64,000 bases of DNA, taken from assembly GCF_037137075.1 (NCBI RefSeq), contig NZ_JBBBNV010000006.1:111816-175815 (forward strand), read 5' to 3'. Made by a program: the position numbers and the translations under genes. Below the pieces are notes generated by a model. The model was given only the letters and a program-made list of their open reading frames with translations. It did not search any database and was not told the DNA's origin. Positions 1 to 7,728 of the stretch are shown here, in pieces. The stretch is from JBBBNV01 sp037137075. GTDB lineage: Bacteria; Bacillota; Bacilli; Paenibacillales; NBRC-103111. Position 1 is the stretch's first letter. Each line of letters opens with the position of its first letter.

Positions 1-201
1 AAGAGCTCCCCAAGCCACGAAAAGGTGGAGTTGGCGGGTCTTCCTTTTTTTACGGGAATTTCCTTGCAAGCGAGCATGGACACGAAGCCGTTCCGTTTAT
101 CGGGCTCCGAACACAATCAGCCTATGATGCTATGCGAGATTTCGCGAGAACGGTGGAAAAGGGGCTATGCCGCCTATAATGTGAGTGAATTCGGCCTATA
201 G
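1..201 (+). CDS. 3' end of an unidentified reading frame (partial)
   Basis: Frame 1 is open from the window edge to a TAG at 199-201, giving 66 codons with no start in view. It could be the C-terminus of a gene beginning upstream. The residues match no family I recognise. Its last codons overlap the paired CCTATAA-like sites of the promoter at 173-226, so it may equally be a chance open frame. Only the neighbouring upstream sequence can settle this. Confidence 0.3.
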   Translation, partial: KSSPSHEKVELAGLPFFTGISLQASMDTKPFRLSGSEHNQPMMLCEISRERWKRGYAAYNVSEFGL

Positions 202-226
202 TCGGTCTTTGACATTCCTTTACACT
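173..226 (+). promoter_or_regulatory. composite promoter P1: two CCTATAA-like half-sites plus -10
   Basis: CCTATAA at 173-179 and CCTATAG at 195-201 are 22 bp apart. TACACT at 221-226 is a plausible -10 hexamer, and no good -35 is present. The spacing from the first half-site to the end of the -10 is 54 nt, as at five other promoters in the window (two more fit less well or by 1 nt). The first downstream gene is the SDR gene at 528, so the transcript would carry a leader of nearly 300 nt. Confidence 0.55.
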
Positions 227-301
227 TGTAACCGGAAGAGGAAGTTTGGTCTGTAGTGGATTCGCAGCTCTTCCCATGGCCGGGCAGTGGACGGTCCCTT
301 C

Positions 302-352
302 GAATAAGAATGATTTGGCTAGACCGCAGGTGCGGCATTGGAATTCTTATTC
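302..352. repeat. 10-bp inverted repeat enclosing a smaller hairpin
   Basis: GAATAAGAAT (302-311) and ATTCTTATTC (343-352) are perfect reverse complements. The 31-nt loop contains a second complementary pair, CCGCA (324-328) and TGCGG (331-335). It lies in the stretch 202-527, between promoter P1 and the SDR start, where I see no convincing gene. It could be a leader RNA structure or a protein-binding palindrome. I recognise no riboswitch class. Confidence 0.5.
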
Positions 353-527
353 ATGACTTAGAAACGGGCATTTCCAATACGAACGGCGATGCAGTTTATG
401 CGGCTAGATCAGAATCAACCCATACCAGATTTTGCTCTAGTTTATGCTCCAGGCCCGTTCCCTTAATAAAGGGCGGCGAGGTCGGTGATCTGATATGCAC
501 TACAAGCAGAGTACGGAGGCGGAATAC

Positions 528-1307
528 ATGGCTGGCAACAGATTAGCAAACAAGGTCGCTATAATCACCGGAGCGGCATCCGGGATTGGAGAAGCGATTG
601 CCCGGAGGTTTGGCGAAGAGGGCGCCCGCGTCGTGGTCAACGATATTTCGGAGGAAGGCGGGCAGGTCGTTAAGCAAATTAATGAGGCGGGCGGAGACGG
701 TTTATTTGTCCGGGCCGACATCCGGTCCGAAGAAAATGTAATCCGTCTGATGGCAGAGGTTAAGCAGCACTACGGGAGCGTGGATATACTCGTCAACAAC
801 GCGGGGGTAACCTGCACAACAAACGTCGTTACGGCGGATGATGAGGCGTGGAACCGTGTTATGGACTTGAATTTAAAAAGCGCGTGGTACTGCTGCAAGC
901 ATGCAATTCCATTGATGCTGGAGCAGCATGGAGGCAGTATTGTCAGCATCTCCTCCACCCATGTCACCCGCACGCAAAAAAATCATTTTCCGTACCATGC
1001 CTCCAAAGCGGGGATGCTGGCCATGACGCAGGGAATTTGCGTTGATTTCGGCCGGCAGGGCATTCGGGCCAATACGATTAGCCCGGGCTTTATTGAGACC
1101 CCGCTGGCGGAAGCCTACATGCGGTCGTTCCCGAACCGGGAGGAAAAGCTGCAGGCCATGCTCAAAACCCACCCGGTCGGCAGATTGGGCAAGCCGTCCG
1201 ATGTGGCAAGCGCGGCGGTGTTCCTCGCCTCCGACGAAGCCGGGTTTATCGCAGGCGCTAATCTGGTTATTGACGGAGGACGCTCTGTTCTTCAGGTGTT
1301 TGACTAA
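528..1307 (+). CDS. SDR-family NAD(P)-dependent oxidoreductase
   Basis: A 259-residue classical short-chain dehydrogenase, expected to oxidise or reduce a sugar or sugar-acid hydroxyl in the cytoplasm with NAD(P). The cofactor motif TGAASGIG is at residues 14-21 and NNAG at 90-93. The catalytic set is N115, S142/S143, Y156 and K160 (YHASK), so the enzyme looks intact. I chose ATG 528 because GGAGG at 515-519 sits 8 nt upstream; the in-frame ATG at 495 has no comparable site. It is the first gene after promoter P1 and precedes a run of glycosidase genes, which suggests a role in metabolising a released sugar. The family is certain; the substrate is not predictable. Confidence 0.9.
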   Translation: MAGNRLANKVAIITGAASGIGEAIARRFGEEGARVVVNDISEEGGQVVKQINEAGGDGLFVRADIRSEENVIRLMAEVKQHYGSVDILVNNAGVTCTTNVVTADDEAWNRVMDLNLKSAWYCCKHAIPLMLEQHGGSIVSISSTHVTRTQKNHFPYHASKAGMLAMTQGICVDFGRQGIRANTISPGFIETPLAEAYMRSFPNREEKLQAMLKTHPVGRLGKPSDVASAAVFLASDEAGFIAGANLVIDGGRSVLQVFD

Positions 1308-1475
1308 ATGAGTTGAACAATCAGCATGACATTTGAAGTGGAGCGAGCAGTGGGCGACAGCGGGTAGTTGACTTAAGGACCGGTTCGGTTTATTTATTTT
1401 TGTCATGGTCCCGGTCATTGAATTGTTCTTGAAATAACAAATGGGCTTCGACAGAACGGAGGGTTCAGAGAATTC

Positions 1476-4187
1476 ATGAAAACGATTACGATAGGCTATG
1501 AGCATCAGCCCGCACCGCGGGTAGAATACGGGATACAGCTTGTTACCGAGGCGCTGCAGCAATGCGGCTATACGGTTACAACCGCGCAGGGGGCTTGGGC
1601 GTGGGATACTTACCGCGCCACGGCGGGAATTAAGCTTTTTATCGGGAACCGGAATGAATCCGGGCTGCTGCAGCAGCTTGAACAGCGTGACGTGCTTTTG
1701 TATCACACGACAGCCCCGGAGAAGCAGGGCTTCTATTTGGCCTCCTGCCCGGGCGAGCTGACAGCGGTTTCAGGCGGAGATGACTCCGGCGTGCTGTACG
1801 GCTGCCAGGAGCTGGCCCGCCGAATCAAGGTTGCCGGCACACTGCCGCAGGATTTGGCTTTCGGCGATGCGCCGCATTTTTCACTGAGGGGTCCGGCTAT
1901 CGGTCTGCAAAAAATGAAGGTGGAGCCGCCTCGTCAAACGTATGAATATCCGATTACACCGTCCCGTTTCCCTTGGTTCTATGATCGGGGATTGTGGACG
2001 GATTTCCTCGATATGATGTTCGAGGAGCGCTGCAACATTGTGTACTTGTGGAGCGGCCATCCATTCTCTTCGCTCGTCAAGCTGGCCGATTATCCGGAAG
2101 CGCTGGAAGTGACGGATGAGGAGTTCGCTCTGAATGTGGATACCTTCCGCTGGCTGACACAGGAGGCCGACCGCCGCGGCATTTGGGTTGTCCTGAAGTT
2201 CTACAATATTCATATTCCGCTGCCGTTTGCGGAGAAGCACGGTCTGAAGCTGCACCAGCCGAAGCCGCTGCCTCTGACCAGCGATTATTATAAGAAATCC
2301 ATTGCCGCGTTTGTCCGCACATTCCCGAATGTAGGGCTTATGATCTGTCTCGGGGAAGCGCTGCAGGGTCAAATTTATGGTGTGGAATGGTTTAACGAAA
2401 CGATTTTGGCCGGACTGCTGGACGGGCTGAAGGATGCCGACGTGAAGGAGAAGCCGCCTATTATTCTCCGTTCCCATGCGATTGAGCCGCAAAAGGTCAT
2501 TGAGGCCGCACTGCCTCTGTATCCGAATTTGTATACGGAAGCGAAATACAACGGGGAATCTCTTACAACCTATACGCCGCGAGGCAAGTGGCAGGAGACC
2601 CATAATAAGCTCGGATCGCTGCAAACGGTCCATATTGTGAATGTACACATATTGGCGAATCTGGAGCCGTTCCGTTTCGGGGCGCCATCGTTTATCCAGA
2701 AGTGCATGCAGGCGGCCAAATACCGCTTGAAGTCCAGCGGGCTTCACTTGTATCCGCTCTTCTTCTGGGATTGGCCGTATGCTCCGGACAAAGCCGAGCC
2801 TAGACTCAGACAGCTTGACCGGGATTGGCTGTGGTTCGCCACCTGGTTCCGTTACGCCTGGAATCCGGACCGTGACCCGGCGGCCGAGCGGCATTACTGG
2901 ACCGGCGTGTTCGCGCGTATATACGGCAGTCCGGAGGCTGGCGAGGCCATACTGGACGCTTATGAGGCTTCTGGCCAATGTGCGCCGAAGCTGCTGCGCC
3001 GATTCGGCATTACCGAGGGGAATCGCCAGACGATGAGTCTTGGAATGACGATGAGCCAGTTGACGAATCCGGAGCGTCATATGCCTTGGCCGGATTTGTG
3101 GGAATCCCAAGCGCCGGAGGGTGAACGGCTGGAGCAGTACATCGTCAAGAAGCTGAAGGGCGACCCTCATGTCGGGGAAACCCCGCCTGAAATTATTGCC
3201 GATGCCGAACGGCATGCCGAAGAAGCAGTGGCGGCTATCGAACGGGCCTCGCGGCTGGTCACCCGCAATCAGGAGGAATTCGACCGCCTGGCTGCTGATA
3301 TGCTGGCTATTCGCTTGATGGTACGCGTATTTGTTCATAAGGTTCGTACGGCAATGCTTGTTTTGACCTATAAGCACGCCACGGAAGGGCAGTACTTTAC
3401 CCGACTGGAGCTGCTGGAGGAAGCCGCACAGGAGCTGGAGCAAGGCATGGTAAGCTACCGGGAGCTGGCGGCGCTGACCGCGAAGACGTATTTGTTCGCC
3501 AACAGCATGCAGACCCCGCAGCGGAAGGTGCCAATCCGGAACGGCTTTGAATATCGGCACTGGAACGATTGCCTGCCTATTTATGAGGAAGAGCTTAAGC
3601 AGTTCAAGCTTCACTTGGGCGAGCTGCAGGCGGGTGTTCAGCCGGAAGCGCTCAAGAATGCCAAAAAGCCGATATTGCCTTGCCGGGAAGAGGACTTCAT
3701 CCTGCACTCTCCTCATGCCGAAACATTCCGTGTGGAGAAGGAAGCCAACGTATTTACGGATGGCGATATTCACATCGTCGGTGTAGCGGAAGAGCTGAAC
3801 GGGCTGACCGGCATCCGGTTCAGCCAGATGGAAGCGGCGATGAACGGGGTAGTTATTGATCTTGAGCTGACGAAGCCGGCCCAGGTGCTGATTGGTTATT
3901 TCAACAACAAGGATGAGCAGTGGCTCCAGGCTCCAAGTCTGGAGGAAAACACCCATGCCGATGACATGGGCGGCTATGCGCCGGTGCTGCAAAAGGGACT
4001 CCGCCTCTATGCGTATCCTTCCGTCAACGTCCATATGTTCCGCTTCGAAGCGGGGCGCCATGCGGTTGATTTCGGAAGGGGCGCTTACCTCATTCTTGGT
4101 GTTGTGCCGCTCGATCAGGAGATTCGACCGCGCAATGTGGAACACAAAAACGACGGAATTGAAACGCTGGATTGGCTGTATGAATAG
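1476..4187 (+). CDS. large GH67/GH20-like predicted glycoside hydrolase
   Basis: A 903-residue cytoplasmic protein with no signal peptide. Residues about 1-125 resemble the alpha/beta domain found before the barrel in GH67 and GH20 enzymes, including a GDDSGVLYG stretch near residue 105. Residues about 140-480 look like a TIM barrel (FLDMMFEERCNIVYLWSGH, then IWVVLKFYN, ILRSHA and LFFWDWPYAP). A helical region and a C-terminal beta-rich part follow. Family membership is inferred from this pattern rather than from a diagnostic motif; alpha-uronidase-like activity is one option. GGAGGG at about 1458-1463 precedes the ATG. The 168 bp between it and the SDR gene hold no terminator, so the two may be co-transcribed, and it is followed closely by a GH95 gene. 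Confidence 0.6.
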   Translation: MKTITIGYEHQPAPRVEYGIQLVTEALQQCGYTVTTAQGAWAWDTYRATAGIKLFIGNRNESGLLQQLEQRDVLLYHTTAPEKQGFYLASCPGELTAVSGGDDSGVLYGCQELARRIKVAGTLPQDLAFGDAPHFSLRGPAIGLQKMKVEPPRQTYEYPITPSRFPWFYDRGLWTDFLDMMFEERCNIVYLWSGHPFSSLVKLADYPEALEVTDEEFALNVDTFRWLTQEADRRGIWVVLKFYNIHIPLPFAEKHGLKLHQPKPLPLTSDYYKKSIAAFVRTFPNVGLMICLGEALQGQIYGVEWFNETILAGLLDGLKDADVKEKPPIILRSHAIEPQKVIEAALPLYPNLYTEAKYNGESLTTYTPRGKWQETHNKLGSLQTVHIVNVHILANLEPFRFGAPSFIQKCMQAAKYRLKSSGLHLYPLFFWDWPYAPDKAEPRLRQLDRDWLWFATWFRYAWNPDRDPAAERHYWTGVFARIYGSPEAGEAILDAYEASGQCAPKLLRRFGITEGNRQTMSLGMTMSQLTNPERHMPWPDLWESQAPEGERLEQYIVKKLKGDPHVGETPPEIIADAERHAEEAVAAIERASRLVTRNQEEFDRLAADMLAIRLMVRVFVHKVRTAMLVLTYKHATEGQYFTRLELLEEAAQELEQGMVSYRELAALTAKTYLFANSMQTPQRKVPIRNGFEYRHWNDCLPIYEEELKQFKLHLGELQAGVQPEALKNAKKPILPCREEDFILHSPHAETFRVEKEANVFTDGDIHIVGVAEELNGLTGIRFSQMEAAMNGVVIDLELTKPAQVLIGYFNNKDEQWLQAPSLEENTHADDMGGYAPVLQKGLRLYAYPSVNVHMFRFEAGRHAVDFGRGAYLILGVVPLDQEIRPRNVEHKNDGIETLDWLYE

Positions 4188-4217
4188 CGATATCGTTCAG
4201 AAATGGCAGGGGAGATA

Positions 4218-6584
4218 ATGCCGGATAAACAATTAGCGCTGTGGTATAAGCAGCCTGCAAATAACTGGTTTGAGGCCCTGCCTGTCGGCAACGGGCGTCT
4301 TGGCGGCATGGTCTTCGGCGGAACAGGCCGGGAGCGGATCGCATTGAACGAGGATACGTTGTGGTCCGGCGAGCCCCGCGACACGGTACGGTATGATGCC
4401 GAAAGGCATCTGGAACCGGTGCGCCGCCTTATCTTTGCGGGCAGGCATGAAGAAGCCGAGCAGCTGATAGAGCAGTATATGGAGGGCTCGGAAATTGAGT
4501 CCTACCTCCCTCTGGGGGATTTGGAGCTGCTGTTTGAAGAAGAAGGGGACATCACCGAGTATCGCCGCGAGCTGGACCTTGAGGAAGGACTCGTTCGTGT
4601 CCGTTACCGGAGGGGCGGAGTACTGCACACACGGGAGCTGTTCATCTCCGCACCCGATCAGGTGCTGGCCATCCGTTTGTCCAGTGAAGGCAAGCTGAAC
4701 GTGACGGCGCAGCTGCACAGTCCGCTGCAGTTTTCCGCGCGTAAGTCGGGAAGCCGCGGAGTCGGCATATCGGGCCGCGCTCCGATTCATGTGCTCCCCA
4801 ATACGGTCAAGTCGCCCGAGCCTGTACAGTATATGGAAGGGCGGGGCATCAGTTTTGGGATGGAGCTGCAGGCTGTAGTCGACAAAGGCCGGGTGGAAGC
4901 AAGCGGCGGCCGCCTGCACATTAGCGGCGCGGGTACTGTTACATTGCTGCTGACCGCTGCAACAAGCTTCAACGGGTTTGATCAGGACCCGGCGCGGAAC
5001 ATGCGCGATCCGGAGGCGCTCTGCGGAGAATGGCTGGCGCAAGCGGGCATGCTTGGCTGGGAAAGCTTGAAGCAGCGTCATATCGGGGAATACTCGGCGC
5101 TGTTTAAGCGTGTGGATTTACGGCTTGGCAGCGCACAGCGGGATCTGCCGGTCGATGAGCGGATTCAAGCGGTGAAGGACGGTGCGGATGATCCTGCGCT
5201 GGCCGCGCTCTTTTTCCAATACGGGCGTTATTTGCTCATTTCCAGCTCGCGGCCCGGATCACAGCCTGCAAATCTGCAAGGAATTTGGAATGATAAAATG
5301 CGGCCGCCTTGGTGCAGCAGCTGGACGGCCAATATTAATGTGGAGATGAACTATTGGCCGGCGGAGGTAACCAATTTGGCGGAATGCCACCAGCCGTTAT
5401 TCGATTTCACGCGGGATTTGAGTGTCACCGGATGCAAGACGGCAAGTGTTCATTACCGCAGCCGGGGCTGGACGGCGCACCATAACATCGATTTATGGCG
5501 CACCTCTACACCAGTGGACGGCTCGCCCAGCTGGGCGTTTTGGCCGATGGCCGGGGCCTGGCTGTGCCAGCACCTCTGGGAGCATTATGCCTACAGCCTG
5601 GATGAGGCATTTTTGCGGCAGGCTTATCCGGTCCTGCAGGGGGCAGCGCTGTTCTGCCTTGATTGGCTGGTCGAAACACCGGACGGTTATTTGGCAACCT
5701 GCCCTTCCACCTCGCCGGAAAATTATTTCCTGACCGAAGACGGGCAGAAAAGCAGCGTGACCTACGGAGCGACGATGGACCTAGCGCTTATTCGCGACTT
5801 GTTCGCCCACTGCATTGAGGCCAGTCTGATTCTGGACCGCGATGAAACGCTGCGGAAGCAGTGGGAGCAGGCGCTAGAGAAGATGCTGCCGTATCAAGTC
5901 GGCCAATACGGCCAGCTGCAGGAGTGGAGCCAGGATTTTGCGGAGCATGAGCCAGGACACCGCCACATTGCTCATCTGGTTGCGCTGCATCCGCTGAACC
6001 AGATCACGCTGCACGGCCAGCCGGATCTGGCGGCTGCCTGCCGCAAAACACTGGAGCGGCGTCTTGAGCACGGCGGAGCGCATACCGGGTGGAGCTGCGC
6101 GTGGACGATCAGCTTCTGGGCCCGCCTGTGCGAAGGGGAGAAGGCGCAGCATTTTGTGCATGAGCTGCTGGCGGGGATGCATCCCAATATGATGAATGCG
6201 CACCGGCATCCCAAGGTGAAGCTGAATATTTTCCAAATCGACGGCAATTTCGCCGGCACAGCCGGCATCGCTGAAATGCTGCTGCAGAGTCATGACGCGG
6301 CAATCCAGCTGTTACCGGCGCTGCCTCCCCAGTGGACCAGCGGTCAGGTGCGGGGGCTGCGCGCGCGCGGAGGCTTCACGATCGGTATGGAGTGGGAGGA
6401 CGGCCAGCTGCTTCATGCTGAAATGGTATCTGAAGCAGGACAAGCGTGCCGGCTGCGGACGCCGTATCCGGTTGATATCCTGCAGGACGGGCGGATTTTG
6501 GAGGCGGACCGTTCGGAGCCGGGGATAACCGTGTTCGCGACTGCCGTCAAGCAGCGTTATGAAATTGTTCCAAGGAGGCCATAA
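4218..6584 (+). CDS. GH95 family glycoside hydrolase (alpha-L-fucosidase type), copy A
   Basis: A 788-residue protein beginning with the typical GH95 N-terminus (LWYKQPANNWFEALPVGNGR). GH95 enzymes are inverting alpha-L-fucosidases or alpha-L-galactosidases with an (alpha/alpha)6 barrel. Family landmarks are visible: HHNID with N423 and D425, SPEN with E501 (expected general acid), and QIDGNF with D675. The catalytic site therefore looks complete. I preferred ATG 4218 over ATG 4203 because GGGGAG at about 4208-4213 sits correctly for it. There is no signal peptide, so it should act on imported oligosaccharides. A sialidase-like gene follows 3 nt after the stop. A second, diverged GH95 lies at 19375. 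Confidence 0.9.
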   Translation: MPDKQLALWYKQPANNWFEALPVGNGRLGGMVFGGTGRERIALNEDTLWSGEPRDTVRYDAERHLEPVRRLIFAGRHEEAEQLIEQYMEGSEIESYLPLGDLELLFEEEGDITEYRRELDLEEGLVRVRYRRGGVLHTRELFISAPDQVLAIRLSSEGKLNVTAQLHSPLQFSARKSGSRGVGISGRAPIHVLPNTVKSPEPVQYMEGRGISFGMELQAVVDKGRVEASGGRLHISGAGTVTLLLTAATSFNGFDQDPARNMRDPEALCGEWLAQAGMLGWESLKQRHIGEYSALFKRVDLRLGSAQRDLPVDERIQAVKDGADDPALAALFFQYGRYLLISSSRPGSQPANLQGIWNDKMRPPWCSSWTANINVEMNYWPAEVTNLAECHQPLFDFTRDLSVTGCKTASVHYRSRGWTAHHNIDLWRTSTPVDGSPSWAFWPMAGAWLCQHLWEHYAYSLDEAFLRQAYPVLQGAALFCLDWLVETPDGYLATCPSTSPENYFLTEDGQKSSVTYGATMDLALIRDLFAHCIEASLILDRDETLRKQWEQALEKMLPYQVGQYGQLQEWSQDFAEHEPGHRHIAHLVALHPLNQITLHGQPDLAAACRKTLERRLEHGGAHTGWSCAWTISFWARLCEGEKAQHFVHELLAGMHPNMMNAHRHPKVKLNIFQIDGNFAGTAGIAEMLLQSHDAAIQLLPALPPQWTSGQVRGLRARGGFTIGMEWEDGQLLHAEMVSEAGQACRLRTPYPVDILQDGRILEADRSEPGITVFATAVKQRYEIVPRRP

Positions 6585-6587
6585 GCT

Positions 6588-7577
6588 ATGACGACGCCAT
6601 ATGCGCATGTTGTCAAAGAGTTTCTGTTTGAGGAAGACCGTCCGTTCTTGAGCTGCCATGCTTCAACACTGGAGCTGCTGCCTAACGGGGAGGTCATTGC
6701 GGCCTGGTTCGGGGGCACGAAAGAGAAAGCCCCGGATGTGGCAATCTGGATTGCTCACCGGAGAATTGAGGGAGGCTGGACGCCTCCCCGCAAGGTGGCC
6801 GATGAGGAGAACGTTCCTCTCTGGAATCCGGTCCTGTTTCGCAGACAAGACGGGGTACTGTTCCTCTACTATAAAGTCGGCAACGAGATTGAGCACTGGG
6901 TGACGATGGTGATGAGCTCGCAGGACGGGGGATACACGTGGACGGAGCCCGCCGTGCTCGTACAAGGAGATCGAGGCGGGCGAGGTCCGGTCAAAAACAA
7001 GCCGATTACACTGCAGGACGGCACAATTGCAGCCCCTGCATCAGTGGAGCCGGCCTGGGACGCCTTCGTTGATTTGTCCTACGACGGCGGCAGCACGTGG
7101 AGACGCAGCGAGACGGTTCCGCTGGATCATAGCGCCCTAAAGGGAAAGGGTATTATTCAGCCGTCGCTATGGGAATCCGAGCCCGGCATGGTCCATATGT
7201 TCAGCCGGAGTATGGAAGGGTATATTTACCGCAGTGATTCTACCGATGGGGGCCGAACGTGGTGTCCGGCGTATCCAATCAGCCTGCCCAACAACAACAG
7301 CGGTCTTGATCTGGTCAAAATGGACAACGGCACCCTGGCGATTGTTTACAATCCTACCCAGCCGGAGCCCGGCAAGAAGAAAGGGCCCAGAACGCCGCTG
7401 TTTCTCAGCCTGTCGCGGGACAATGGCTTGACCTGGGGAGAGGATCTTTTGCTGGACCAGGGAGAGAAGCAATATTCTTATCCTGCAATCATTGCGAGCG
7501 GAAATGACCTATATATTACTTATACATGGCGGCGGGAACGCATTGCATTTTGGAAAATTGAGTTAAAAAGCGAATAA
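6588..7577 (+). CDS. sialidase-like BNR/Asp-box beta-propeller protein, copy A
   Basis: A 329-residue protein without a signal peptide. Four Asp-box motifs are visible (SQDGGYTW, SYDGGSTW, STDGGRTW, SRDNGLTW), spaced as in a six-bladed sialidase-like propeller. The canonical sialidase FRIP/YRIP motif near the N-terminus is missing. No sialic-acid catabolic gene is in the window, so true sialidase activity is doubtful. Related propellers include lyases and hydrolases acting on uronic or rhamnosyl linkages. AAGGAGG lies about 10 nt upstream of the ATG, and the gene follows GH95-A by 3 nt, so the two are surely co-transcribed. It is paralogous in fold to the protein at 9932. Confidence 0.75.
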   Translation: MTTPYAHVVKEFLFEEDRPFLSCHASTLELLPNGEVIAAWFGGTKEKAPDVAIWIAHRRIEGGWTPPRKVADEENVPLWNPVLFRRQDGVLFLYYKVGNEIEHWVTMVMSSQDGGYTWTEPAVLVQGDRGGRGPVKNKPITLQDGTIAAPASVEPAWDAFVDLSYDGGSTWRRSETVPLDHSALKGKGIIQPSLWESEPGMVHMFSRSMEGYIYRSDSTDGGRTWCPAYPISLPNNNSGLDLVKMDNGTLAIVYNPTQPEPGKKKGPRTPLFLSLSRDNGLTWGEDLLLDQGEKQYSYPAIIASGNDLYITYTWRRERIAFWKIELKSE

Positions 7578-7621
7578 ATGAAAAAAAATTTTTAAAATGA
7601 GGGTGGAATAAGCAGGATTGA

Positions 7622-7675
7622 CCTATAGATTGAGCGAATAACCACCCTTATTAGCTAAATGTATTCGTTTATACT
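7622..7675 (+). promoter_or_regulatory. composite promoter P2
   Basis: CCTATAG at 7622-7628 and a weaker CCCTTAT at 7645-7651 are followed by the strong -10-like TATACT at 7670-7675. The overall span is 54 nt, identical to P1 and P3. The predicted start point is about 50 nt upstream of the ATG at 7729. I see no transcription terminator between the preceding gene and this promoter. Confidence 0.55.
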
Positions 7676-7728
7676 GGGTCAAAAGGCAGTTTACACCAAA
7701 TTTAAGTTTTCGGATGGAGGTGATATCC

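Noticed and set aside
256..546. A 96-codon + strand frame overlapping the SDR start
   Set aside because: No ribosome site, no family resemblance, Arg/Ser/Cys-rich composition, and it overlaps the well-supported SDR start at 528.
1881..4145. A very long open frame on the - strand opposite the 1476 gene
   Set aside because: It mirrors the codon bias of the + strand gene, has a composition (Arg, Leu, Gln, His) typical of antisense shadows, and shows no motif. Similar mirror frames at 18400-19713 and 39334-40668 were dropped for the same reason.
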